Source of the DNA: Bacteroidales bacterium
GTDB lineage: Bacteria; Bacteroidota; Bacteroidia; Bacteroidales; UBA932
Assembly (NCBI GenBank): GCA_029009115.1
Contig: JAQXJU010000078.1
Location: 1-46,069 of the forward strand
DNA: 46,069 bases
Direction: 5' to 3'
The notes beneath the pieces are model-generated. The model worked only from the letters and a program-made list of their open reading frames with translations, ran no database searches and was not told where the DNA came from. This document shows, piece after piece, positions 33,618 through 42,884 of the stretch. The position numbers were made by a program, and so were the translations under genes. Within the stretch, counting starts at the first letter, position 1; each line of letters begins with the position of its first letter.

Positions 33618-36377
33618 ATGATATCATATGCACTTATTATAGCTGCCGCAACAGCTTTCACTTCACCTGTGGACACCCTTCCCGTGATAGGGAAGGGAGA
33701 GATGTACCACAAAGGTTGGATTGACTTCAACAAGAACGGAGTCAAGGACATCTACGAAGATCCTTCGGCCGACATTGAAGCCAGAATCGAGGACCTGCTT
33801 TCTCGTATGACCATCGAAGAAAAGACCTGCCAGATGGTCACCCTTTACGGATACAAGAGAGTGCTCCAGGACGACCTGCCCACGCCAGAATGGAAACAAA
33901 AACTCTGGAAAGACGGAATAGGCGCCATTGACGAGCATCTGAATTCGTTCCGCAACTGGGATCTTCCGCCTGTGGAATCTCCCTACAATTGGCCCGCCTC
34001 CAAGCACGCCTGGGCACTGAACAGGGTGCAGCAGTTCTTTATTGAGGAAACCCGTCTTGGCATCCCCGTCGATTTCACGAACGAGGGAATCAGGGGTGTG
34101 GAATCATACATTGCCACCAACTTCCCGACCCAGCTTGGGCTCGGCCATACCTGGGATCGCGAACTTGTGCGTCAGGTAGGTTATATAACAGGACGCGAAG
34201 GCAGACTCCTGGGATACACTAATGTATATGCACCCATTATGGACGTCGGACGCGACCAGAGGTGGGGCCGTTATGAAGAGGTGTACGGCGAGAGCCCCTG
34301 GCTGGTTGCCGAACTGGGTGTCGAGATGTGCCAGGGTATGCAGACCAACCATCAGGTTGCATCTACAGGAAAGCATTTCATCGCATATTCAAACAACAAG
34401 GGAGGACGTGAGGGAATGTCACGTGTGGATCCTCAGATGGCCCTTCACGAAGTTGAGAACGTTCACTGCTACCCCTGGAGAGAAGTTATCCAGAGAGGCG
34501 GTATGCTTGGCGTGATGAGCTCGTACAACGACTATGACGGCGAGCCCATACAGGGAAGTTCTTACTGGCTGATTGACAGGCTCAGAGGTGATTTCGGGTT
34601 CAAGGGATATGTCGTATCCGACTCCGATGCCGTCGAGTACCTGCACTCCAAGCACCACGTGTCCAAGGATATGAAAGAATCCGTAAGACAGGCAGTCGAG
34701 GCAGGTCTGAATGTGAGATGCACCTTCAGGACACCCGACAGCTATGTACTCCCGCTCAGAGAACTCGTAAAGGAAGGCACAATTTCTATGGAGACCATCG
34801 ACGCTCGCGTAAGGGATGTGCTGCGCGTCAAATTCATAGTAGGTCTCTTTGACAATCCCTATCAGCTTGATTATGAGGCCGCCGACAGAGAGGTCAACAG
34901 CGACGAGAACAACGAATGGGCAAAAAGGGCATCCAGGGAGTGTCTGGTGCTTCTTAAGAACGACGGAACCCTGCCTCTGGATAAGGATAAACTACGCAAG
35001 GTCGCTATAATCGGGCCCAATGCCGACGAAACAAGCTTCGTGCATCAGCACTACGGTCCGGTAGCCACACGCTCGTATTCGGTGCTCGAGGGTATGCAGA
35101 CAGCCCTTCAGGGCAAGGCCGAAGTCCTCTATGCAAAGGGCTGCGATCTCGTGGATGCCAACTGGCCCGATTCAGAGATTCTGCCCGTGGCTCCCACCGC
35201 GGACGAACTCGCCAGGATGCAGGAGGCAGTGAATATTGCTGAGCAGTCCGACGTAGCGATTGTAGTTCTGGGCGGAGGAACAAGGACCTGCGGCGAGAAC
35301 AAGAGCCGTACCAGCCTTGACCTTCCCGGCCACCAGCAGCTTCTTCTCGAAAAAGTATGCGCTACAGGCAAGCCTGTGGTTCTGGTACTCATCAACGGAC
35401 GTCCCCTGTCAGTGAACTGGGCAGCAGCAAACGTAAACTCCATTCTCGAGGCCTGGTATCCCGGGACCCACGGAGGAACTGCCGTTGCAGAGGCCCTGCT
35501 CGGCGATTACAACCCTGGAGGAAAACTGACTGTAACCTTCCCCAGAACCGTAGGACAAATTCCTTTCAACTTCCCTTTCAAGCCTGCATCGCAGGTTGAC
35601 GGAGGCAACAAGACCGGCCCCACGGGCAAGCAGAGCCGTGTACACGGAGCCCTGTGGGACTTCGGCTTCGGCCTGAGTTACACCACTTTCGAATATTCCG
35701 ACCTCAAACTCAGCAAGCACGTCATTTCTCCCGACGAAAACGTGGAAGTATCGTTCAAAGTCACTAATACCGGTTCCCGCAAGGGCGACGAGGTCGTACA
35801 GTTGTACATCCACGACCAGCTGTCGAGCATTACAGTATATGAGCGCCAGCTGAGGGGCTTCGACAGGATCCCGCTGGAGAGCGGCGAAAGCAGGACAGTG
35901 ACATTCACACTCACTCCCAAAGACCTCAGTCTTCTGGACAAGAACTTCAACAGAGTAGTAGAGCCGGGAGTATTTGATATTCTCATCGGAGCATCCTCAA
36001 CCGATATCAGGCTTCAGAAGATGCTCAGGGTCTCCGACGGAACCCCCGAGGGAAGCACCGATCCCAACCTGTCCGCAAGGCCCAAGGCTATTTTCCCTGT
36101 CACCGTTGGCAAGGGCGACGATGTCACTATGCCCCTTCGCGAGGGAAAACTCTCTGATTACCTGAATATTAAATGGGCTGCCGGGACAGACTGCAACTTT
36201 GAGATTCAGTGGACCAAGGGTGGCGGACAGTTCATTCCCTGCTTCAAGGGCAGTGCAAAGGGAAAGGGTACCAAGACTTACAAATTCGAAGAATTCGAGG
36301 GCAGTGAGGTCCGCGTCGCCATTACCCGCGGCAAGGCTGTCATCGAAGGAATTGACAGCATAGCTATCCAGAAATGA
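33618..36377 (+). CDS. GH3 glycoside hydrolase (beta-glucosidase/beta-xylosidase) with C-terminal extension
   Basis: The protein has 919 residues. A short hydrophobic start (MISYALIIAAATAFTSP) without basic residues is an unusual but possible signal peptide. The GH3 N-domain has LLSRMTIEEKTCQM, RDQRWGRYEEVYGE, TGKHF, and the nucleophile Asp335 in GYVVSDSDAVEYL. The GH3 C-domain has LLKNDGTLPL, and a fibronectin III-like domain (about 690-795) contains NTGSRKGDEVVQLY. Residues 800-919 form an extra C-terminal domain, probably a beta-sandwich, that I do not recognise. It cleaves terminal beta-glucose or beta-xylose from oligosaccharides. It is the first gene of the PUL operon and its stop overlaps the next start (ATGA). 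Confidence 0.93.
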   Translation: MISYALIIAAATAFTSPVDTLPVIGKGEMYHKGWIDFNKNGVKDIYEDPSADIEARIEDLLSRMTIEEKTCQMVTLYGYKRVLQDDLPTPEWKQKLWKDGIGAIDEHLNSFRNWDLPPVESPYNWPASKHAWALNRVQQFFIEETRLGIPVDFTNEGIRGVESYIATNFPTQLGLGHTWDRELVRQVGYITGREGRLLGYTNVYAPIMDVGRDQRWGRYEEVYGESPWLVAELGVEMCQGMQTNHQVASTGKHFIAYSNNKGGREGMSRVDPQMALHEVENVHCYPWREVIQRGGMLGVMSSYNDYDGEPIQGSSYWLIDRLRGDFGFKGYVVSDSDAVEYLHSKHHVSKDMKESVRQAVEAGLNVRCTFRTPDSYVLPLRELVKEGTISMETIDARVRDVLRVKFIVGLFDNPYQLDYEAADREVNSDENNEWAKRASRECLVLLKNDGTLPLDKDKLRKVAIIGPNADETSFVHQHYGPVATRSYSVLEGMQTALQGKAEVLYAKGCDLVDANWPDSEILPVAPTADELARMQEAVNIAEQSDVAIVVLGGGTRTCGENKSRTSLDLPGHQQLLLEKVCATGKPVVLVLINGRPLSVNWAAANVNSILEAWYPGTHGGTAVAEALLGDYNPGGKLTVTFPRTVGQIPFNFPFKPASQVDGGNKTGPTGKQSRVHGALWDFGFGLSYTTFEYSDLKLSKHVISPDENVEVSFKVTNTGSRKGDEVVQLYIHDQLSSITVYERQLRGFDRIPLESGESRTVTFTLTPKDLSLLDKNFNRVVEPGVFDILIGASSTDIRLQKMLRVSDGTPEGSTDPNLSARPKAIFPVTVGKGDDVTMPLREGKLSDYLNIKWAAGTDCNFEIQWTKGGGQFIPCFKGSAKGKGTKTYKFEEFEGSEVRVAITRGKAVIEGIDSIAIQK

Positions 36378-37777
36378 GAAGAATAGCTTCAATCTTGATT
36401 CCTCTGGCCCTCGTGCTTTCGTGCGAGAAGGGAACTGGCCGTCCTTCCGATGCCGGAAAAGGCGAAGAAAAGGTCCCCGGAACAGTCCAGACCTATGTTT
36501 ACAGCCGCTCACTCAAGGTTTCGCAACTCTACGATGTCACTGTAAATACCGAGACACAGATGGTTCTGAGGACTGAGGAGCCCCACATCTGCGCTTTCGG
36601 ATGCAGCGACACCGTAAAGGTAACGGTTGACCTCCTGAGCGGCAAGGCCGAATCGGTTGCTGTCCGCCCCCTGAACAAGGGATACAGGTACCGTCAGGAA
36701 GATGACGGACGCCTGACATTGTTCCTTGCACCACTCGACAGGGTCGTGGTAGAATTCAACGGCAGCAGCGAGAATCCTCTGTTCCTTTTTGCCAACCCTT
36801 TGGAAGAGAAGCCGGCCAGGGAAGAGTGCGCGTACTATTTTGAGGCAGGTAAGACCTATGAGAAGACCATAGCCCTTTCTTCAGGAAAGGTTTACCTCGA
36901 AGCAGGGTCATACGTTAGCGGACAAATCCACGTTCTTTCGGGTTCCAACGTACAGATTGCAGGATACGGCATCCTGAACGGAGTGGGCGGTTCCAAGCCT
37001 GTCTTCATCAACAATTCCGACAATGTTTCGGTGGACGGAATCATACTGGTCAACCACGATTTCTGGTCAACTCTGGCGACCCAGTCCACAAACATCTCCT
37101 TCAATAATTATAAAGTAGTGGCTCCCGCGTCAAGCAACGAGCAGGGACACGAAAACGATGCTCTGGACATTCTCGGGTGCAGCCACGTGCGCATCAGCGA
37201 CTGTTTCACCTACTGCCACGACGATGCCTTGTGCATAAAGAGCGAAAAATGGCTCTACAAAGGCAAGGTTGAGGACTATTTGGCTGAGGATTGCATAATA
37301 TGGAACTATAACAACGGAACATCTCTCGAAATCGGGCTAGAACTGAACCAGGACTGCTCCGACGTGCATTTCAAGGATATCTACTGCGTCCATTCCGGAG
37401 GCGGAATGAACTCCGGGCTCCAAAGGGCCGGCATAGGGATGAAGCAGTGCGCGGGAGGCACCCTGAGCAACTTCAGCTTTGAGAACATCTATGTCGAAGA
37501 CGCAAAGGAGTTCGGAATCTATCTTGGAATCTACAAGAGCTACGCCTCTATTGGAGAGGGAGTTGAATGGCAGCCCGGAGCAATCGACGGAGTAAGTTTC
37601 AAGAACATCCACATCGACGGTCCCGCGCCTTACGGAAATGTAATAAAAGGCTACGACAACGACCAGCATTCAATAAAGAATGTGCATTTCGAAGGCCTTT
37701 ACAGGAACGGGGAAAGAATAACTGACGCCAAATCATTTTTCAACACCTGCGTCAATTCATCAGTAACGATTGAATAA
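36374..37777 (+). CDS. Right-handed beta-helix glycoside hydrolase, GH28/GH49-like lipoprotein
   Basis: The protein has 467 residues. The signal peptide ends in LALVLSC (lipobox Cys17). About residues 35-150 look like the Ig-like N-terminal domain of GH49-type enzymes (ending PLFLFANPLEEKP). The beta-helix starts at YYFEAGKTYEKTIALSSGKVYLEAG. Catalytic Asp candidates are Asp262 (HENDALDI) and Asp283-Asp284 (CHDDALCIKSE), a spacing of 21-22 residues, close to the 21 of GH28 polygalacturonases. The GHG and RIK motifs needed by classic polygalacturonases are not visible, so GH49 (dextranase/isopullulanase clan) or a related group is at least as likely. Polymer specificity is therefore open. The gene is fixed between GH3 (4-nt overlap) and SusC (15-nt gap). 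Confidence 0.8.
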   Translation: MRRIASILIPLALVLSCEKGTGRPSDAGKGEEKVPGTVQTYVYSRSLKVSQLYDVTVNTETQMVLRTEEPHICAFGCSDTVKVTVDLLSGKAESVAVRPLNKGYRYRQEDDGRLTLFLAPLDRVVVEFNGSSENPLFLFANPLEEKPAREECAYYFEAGKTYEKTIALSSGKVYLEAGSYVSGQIHVLSGSNVQIAGYGILNGVGGSKPVFINNSDNVSVDGIILVNHDFWSTLATQSTNISFNNYKVVAPASSNEQGHENDALDILGCSHVRISDCFTYCHDDALCIKSEKWLYKGKVEDYLAEDCIIWNYNNGTSLEIGLELNQDCSDVHFKDIYCVHSGGGMNSGLQRAGIGMKQCAGGTLSNFSFENIYVEDAKEFGIYLGIYKSYASIGEGVEWQPGAIDGVSFKNIHIDGPAPYGNVIKGYDNDQHSIKNVHFEGLYRNGERITDAKSFFNTCVNSSVTIE

Positions 37778-37792
37778 CACGGATATAAAACT

Positions 37793-40700
37793 ATGAACCA
37801 ATTTAAAAGAATTGCCTTCAGCCTGCTGCTTTGGGTGGCGAGTCTTACGACGGCCTTAGCACAGGGCGGCACTGTGAACGGCACAGTAAGGGATTCAAAC
37901 GGAGACCCTGTCCCCGGAGCAGCCGTCTTTTACAAGGGAACTACCAATGCGTCTATGACCGATGTTCAAGGGCGCTTCAGCATCCCTTTCCAAAAGGGGA
38001 AAACACTCGTATTCAGCTGTTTCGGACTTAAGGACAAAGAAATTACAGTCACTGACACAAAACCTCTGGCCGTGATTCTCGAAACTGATTCGATGACAAT
38101 CGACGATGCGGTTGTAATAGGATACGGAACCGTTTCGAGAAGGGATCTCACAGGCTCTATTGCCTCTATCAAGGCGGACGAACTGATGAAATCCGGCAGT
38201 TCCAACGCTCTCGGCGCCCTCCAGGGCAAGGTGGCCGGCCTGCAGATTACCTCGCAGTCGGGAGAACCCGGTTCCGGCTTCTCAATCAAGATTAGGGGAA
38301 ACAACTCAATCAATGCGGGAACCACTCCCCTGTTCGTCATCGACGGAATGCAGATGGACATCTCCTCTTCCGAGGTTGCATCTTCGACTGCTACCGGCAG
38401 CGGCGGATATGACCCTATGTCCTTCCTGAATCCCGCTGACGTCGAGTCCATTGAAGTTCTCAAGGACGCTTCGGCCACAGCAATCTACGGAGCCAGGGGT
38501 GCCAACGGAGTTGTCATCATCACAACAAAGAGCGGGGCCACCGGCTACGACAAGACTGTCGTCAACTTCGACGCTTCGATGAGCCTGTCCGAGAATCCGA
38601 AATACATCGAGATGCTCGGTCCCCAGGACTACATCAACTACCGTTTCGAACGTAAAGACTACGGCTACTATGCCTTCGGTATCGACACCAACCAGGACGG
38701 CATAGAGGATACTGCCGAAAGCGCCGAAGGCTACGAATACTATGACTGGCAGAAAGTCATGTACCGCAAGGCCTTGGGGCAGAGCTACAACGTTTCTCTC
38801 AGCTCCATGGTCGGGGGAGGCACCCAGATTGCAGCCAGCCTCGGCTACCTCAACCAGGAAGGTCTTATCCGCAACAACGACCAGAGCCGCTACACGGCCC
38901 GCATCAAGATCGATCACAAAATAGGGAAGAAGGTCAAGGTGGGAGGAGTCGTGAATTTCGGCCGCACAATCTCGACCGGAGCCGTGTCTTCCGGAGGCGG
39001 TTCCCTCGGATACAGCGGACTTGTGCAGTACATCTACCTCGAGCGTCCGATCAAGAAATGGACTTCCGACGAGGCTGACGAATACGAGGGAGTCCCCTTC
39101 GGACTGCTGTCGCTGATAACTGACCAGACCTACAGGAAGACGACCTACGACCGTCTCACCGCCAACGCATATGCCAACTGGGACATCACAAAGCATCTGA
39201 GCTTCCGAGCCAACGCGTCCGGCGGTCTTTCCTCTTCTACACTCATGGAGTACTACTCCTCACTCAGCAAGTGGGGGCGCTCTCGCCACGGAAAGGCAAC
39301 CAACCGCAACGTACAGACCTACAACTACAACCTCACAGCCCAGCTGAATTATAAGAACAGCTGGAACAAGAAGCACAACTTAGACGCTATGGTCGCCGGG
39401 GAAATCACCTACTACAATTCCTCGAACCTGACCCTCAGCGGATACAATTTTACCGACGAGAGCACCGGTGCGTACAACATCGGCAAGGCGGGCATCATCG
39501 AGACCCCTGACCAGTCAGTATCGGACAACGCCAAGATGTCCTTCATTTCGCGCGTAAGCTACAACTACAGGCAGAAATATTATCTGACCGGAACCCTTCG
39601 TGCAGACGGCTCGTCCAAGTTCTATTCCGGCAACAGGGTAGGCTGGTTCCCTTCAGCATCACTCGCCTGGAGGGTAAGTGAGGAACCCTGGGTCAAGAGC
39701 GGAGCTCCCTGGATTGACGAATTCAAGCTCAGGCTCAGCGCCGGTGCCTCAGGTAACGACCGTATAGGCAACTACGCTGCCCTGGCAACGCTCGGGACCA
39801 ACTACTACTCAGCCTCGGGCACCGAGATTATGGGTATGGCACCCACGGCATCGGCCAATCCCAATCTGAAATGGGAAACCACCTACCAGTATGACGCAGG
39901 ATTCGACCTTTCTGTGCTGAACGAGAAGATCAACCTCACCGCCGACGTCTATTACAAAGACACCCGCGACATGCTATATCAGGCTACCCTGTCGGCACAG
40001 TCGGGATACACAACCCAGTGGCAGAACCTCGGAAGGGTTGAGAACAAAGGTATTGAGATTGCCCTCAACACCCACAACATCGACACACGCTCCTTCTCGT
40101 GGTCAAGCAGTTTCACCTTCGATCTTTCGCGCAACAAGGTCCTTGACATAGGAGGAATTGAGTACACTATGGTAAACATAGGCAACGGCCAGCTCTCTTC
40201 CGACATCTCGAGGATAGTGGTCGGCCAGCCGATAGGAATAGGCTGGGGATACCTCTCCGACGGCAACTACCAGGTCGAAGACTTCATCATAACCGACAAG
40301 AACGGACGCGAGATTCCGGCCGAATCCATAAACAACAAGAATTTCAGCTATTACAACTACACCCTTCGCGACGACGTTGTCAGCATTGCCGGAAAGACCG
40401 TTCAGCCCGGTGACCGAAAATACAAGGATATATACGGCAACGACAACGTAATCACAACCGAAGACCGCACCAAGATAAGCGACTCCAACCCCAAATTCAG
40501 CATAGGTCTTGGCAACAGCTTCACCTGGAAGAACTTCGATTTGAACATCTTCCTCGAGGGTGTGTACGGGCGTCAGATTCTCAACGAGTTCAAGCTCAGA
40601 AGCGAATCCGGCGAAAGCGGCGGAACCCAGAGTAACAACCTCACCAAGGCTGCCTGGGACGGGCACTGGACTCCTGAAAACAGGTCTGACACTTACTCGC

Positions 40701-40990
40701 GCCTGCGCAACCAGACCAACACCTACTGCTCCGACTACTACGTAGAAGACGGTTCGTACCTTCGCATCAAGACAGTCTCCCTGGGTTATTCCCTAGGCAG
40801 GAAGGTTCTTGAGAAAATGCACGTGCGTTCCGGAAGGATAGCCCTGAACATCGACAATCTGCACTGTTTCACTTCCTACAGCGGCAACGACCCCGACGTG
40901 AGTTCATCGAACTCGCTGTTCACAGGTTTCGACCGTATGTCCTACCCCAAGGCAAGGACCTACAGCCTGTCGCTGAACATAGGCTTCTAA
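37793..40990 (+). CDS. susC: SusC/RagA-family TonB-dependent outer-membrane transporter
   Basis: The protein has 1065 residues. The signal peptide ends at LTTALA-QGG. About residues 25-105 are the CarboxypepD-regulatory-like domain (VNGTVRDSNGDPVPGAAVFYKGTTNASMTD). A TonB-box-like region follows (DAVVIGYGTVSRRDLTGSI), then the plug (LQGKVAGLQI, IRGNNSINAG, PLFVIDGMQ, VEVLKDASATAIYGARGANGV-like stretch) and the 22-strand barrel, ending in an aromatic residue (LSLNIGF), as outer-membrane proteins do. It imports oligosaccharides into the periplasm together with the SusD lid. It is the third gene of the PUL operon. The symbol denotes family, not starch specificity. Confidence 0.97.
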   Translation: MNQFKRIAFSLLLWVASLTTALAQGGTVNGTVRDSNGDPVPGAAVFYKGTTNASMTDVQGRFSIPFQKGKTLVFSCFGLKDKEITVTDTKPLAVILETDSMTIDDAVVIGYGTVSRRDLTGSIASIKADELMKSGSSNALGALQGKVAGLQITSQSGEPGSGFSIKIRGNNSINAGTTPLFVIDGMQMDISSSEVASSTATGSGGYDPMSFLNPADVESIEVLKDASATAIYGARGANGVVIITTKSGATGYDKTVVNFDASMSLSENPKYIEMLGPQDYINYRFERKDYGYYAFGIDTNQDGIEDTAESAEGYEYYDWQKVMYRKALGQSYNVSLSSMVGGGTQIAASLGYLNQEGLIRNNDQSRYTARIKIDHKIGKKVKVGGVVNFGRTISTGAVSSGGGSLGYSGLVQYIYLERPIKKWTSDEADEYEGVPFGLLSLITDQTYRKTTYDRLTANAYANWDITKHLSFRANASGGLSSSTLMEYYSSLSKWGRSRHGKATNRNVQTYNYNLTAQLNYKNSWNKKHNLDAMVAGEITYYNSSNLTLSGYNFTDESTGAYNIGKAGIIETPDQSVSDNAKMSFISRVSYNYRQKYYLTGTLRADGSSKFYSGNRVGWFPSASLAWRVSEEPWVKSGAPWIDEFKLRLSAGASGNDRIGNYAALATLGTNYYSASGTEIMGMAPTASANPNLKWETTYQYDAGFDLSVLNEKINLTADVYYKDTRDMLYQATLSAQSGYTTQWQNLGRVENKGIEIALNTHNIDTRSFSWSSSFTFDLSRNKVLDIGGIEYTMVNIGNGQLSSDISRIVVGQPIGIGWGYLSDGNYQVEDFIITDKNGREIPAESINNKNFSYYNYTLRDDVVSIAGKTVQPGDRKYKDIYGNDNVITTEDRTKISDSNPKFSIGLGNSFTWKNFDLNIFLEGVYGRQILNEFKLRSESGESGGTQSNNLTKAAWDGHWTPENRSDTYSRLRNQTNTYCSDYYVEDGSYLRIKTVSLGYSLGRKVLEKMHVRSGRIALNIDNLHCFTSYSGNDPDVSSSNSLFTGFDRMSYPKARTYSLSLNIGF

Positions 40991-41004
40991 AGGACTGAAC
41001 TACA

Positions 41005-42852
41005 ATGAGAAACACAGCATTATACATATTTGCGGCAACAGCTCTGCTGCTCACAGTCTCGTGCGAGAAGGCCGAGTTCCTCAACCGCGCTCCGTACTCG
41101 AGCACCGCTCCTGAGAATTTCTACAGTACCGAGAGCCAGATGAATATGGCTCTGGTATCCTGCTACGAGACTATTAACACCCACAAGATTCCCGGTCTGA
41201 CCTACTGCCAGAGAGGCTCCTACGCACAGGGACTTATGTACCTTATGAACGCGCCGAGCGACTGCGTCGTGGGTCAGGCGAGTTCTATGGGCGAAGGCGT
41301 CGAAATGGAACAGTGCACCTTCGACGAGAGTTCGAACTGCATTCGCCATTTCTGGAAAGTGTTCTACACCGGAATCAACCGCTGCAATATCATTCTTGCC
41401 TACATCGACGGAATATCCGGACTCAGCGAAGAGAAGAAGGTCCAGTTCAAGGCCGAGGCCCGTTTCATGAGGGCTTTCTACTACTACCACCTTGCCTGGA
41501 ACTTCGGAGGAATACCCATCGTCACCGACTATGCTTCGGCGGGAGATGAGCCCCGTTCTTCACTTAAAGACGTTTATGAACAGCTGATTATCCCCGACCT
41601 CGAATACGCATCGGCTAACCTGGCCGAAGCAGGCGGACTGATTGCAAACGTATCGGTTGACAAGTACGTTGCCGAAGCCTATATGGGCCGAATCTGCAAC
41701 TATCTCGCAGCCTGCAAGCGCTACGGAACAGGTGCCAATCTGGTAGCCGAGCAGCCCCTCAACGACTTCAGTTGGGTTAACGCCAACGCAATGTCCGCCA
41801 AAGCCAAGGCAGCACTTGAGGACGTATGCCTCAACTCACCCTATATCCTCAATCCCGACTACAGGATGAACTTCCTTGAGGCGGCGAAGAGCGAGCAGAA
41901 AAAGGAGTGCATGCTGCTTGCGGAGCAACCCCTGAGCGGCAGTGAAGGATACTGGCCCAACAGTTACTACATCCCCACCTCGGTCAATCCTCCTGCATAC
42001 CCGACCACATACGGCGGACGGCACATTCCTACCTACCGTGGTTTCTATATGTTCTCTCCCAAAGACAGCAGACGCGACTGGAACTATGTGGGAAGGGCCA
42101 CCGACGGCTACACCGAGATTAAACTTGCCAACTGCAACTATCCCGTACCCGTATTCCAGGATTCCATTACGGTTACGGTAAAAGATGCCGAGGGCAAGCC
42201 CGTCGTGGATCCGGTAAGCGGCGAGACCGTAAAGCAAAAGATTCTGCACCCCCTGTACGACTCCCCCACCCAGACATACCGGGCCAACTCGAACCTTCAG
42301 ATATGTACCGGAAAGTTCAGGCTCGCAAGGATAGAGGAACTCCAGCGCACTTACCAGCAGTCGGCCCTGTCTTATCCTCTGATGAGGCTTGCCGACGTGT
42401 ATCTTATGTATGCCGAAGCCTTGTACTTCACAGGTGACGAGGCCAACGGGCGGGTATGGATGAACAAAGTTCTGCGCAGGGCCTCCACAGACGAAGCCAA
42501 CTACAACGAACTGCTCGCGGCATACCACAGAGACGATTTCGTAGAAGAACTTCTCGAGAGCCGCGAAAGGGAACTCTCTATGGAGTGCTCCCGCCGCTGG
42601 GACCTCATACGCTTCAACCGCATCGACGAAGCCATCTCGAGTCTGGACCAGGAAAGGGTTTCCGAATACAAGGGCGACCCCATCGATGAAGAATATCTGC
42701 TTATTCCGGAAACTTCCGCCCTGCGCATACTTATCGGCACGCTGAAGCAGAACTGGATGCCCTTCAAGATATGGCTCCCAATCTCGGAAGAGCAAAGGGG
42801 TGTCAACAAGGGCCTGAGCCAGAATGCCGGTTGGGGCGCATCGGTTCAATAG
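41005..42852 (+). CDS. susD: SusD/RagB-family surface glycan-binding lipoprotein
   Basis: The protein has 615 residues. The signal peptide with lipobox LLTVSC anchors Cys20. The SusD-typical start (LNRAPYSSTAPENFYSTESQMNMAL), the TPR-like helical part (FKAEARFMRAFYYYHLAWNFGGIPIVTD) and the C-terminal RELSMECSRRWDLIRFNRIDEA segment are all present. It forms the hinged lid over SusC and binds the glycan on the cell surface. It starts 14 nt after susC, as usual. The symbol denotes family only. Confidence 0.96.
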   Translation: MRNTALYIFAATALLLTVSCEKAEFLNRAPYSSTAPENFYSTESQMNMALVSCYETINTHKIPGLTYCQRGSYAQGLMYLMNAPSDCVVGQASSMGEGVEMEQCTFDESSNCIRHFWKVFYTGINRCNIILAYIDGISGLSEEKKVQFKAEARFMRAFYYYHLAWNFGGIPIVTDYASAGDEPRSSLKDVYEQLIIPDLEYASANLAEAGGLIANVSVDKYVAEAYMGRICNYLAACKRYGTGANLVAEQPLNDFSWVNANAMSAKAKAALEDVCLNSPYILNPDYRMNFLEAAKSEQKKECMLLAEQPLSGSEGYWPNSYYIPTSVNPPAYPTTYGGRHIPTYRGFYMFSPKDSRRDWNYVGRATDGYTEIKLANCNYPVPVFQDSITVTVKDAEGKPVVDPVSGETVKQKILHPLYDSPTQTYRANSNLQICTGKFRLARIEELQRTYQQSALSYPLMRLADVYLMYAEALYFTGDEANGRVWMNKVLRRASTDEANYNELLAAYHRDDFVEELLESRERELSMECSRRWDLIRFNRIDEAISSLDQERVSEYKGDPIDEEYLLIPETSALRILIGTLKQNWMPFKIWLPISEEQRGVNKGLSQNAGWGASVQ

Positions 42853-42884
42853 ATTATCATATACATAACCACTTATTAATTACC

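Noticed and set aside
36374..37777. Simple call of polygalacturonase for the beta-helix enzyme
   Set aside because: The GHG and RIK motifs for galacturonate are missing and the N-terminal domain is GH49-like, so pectin specificity is not supported.
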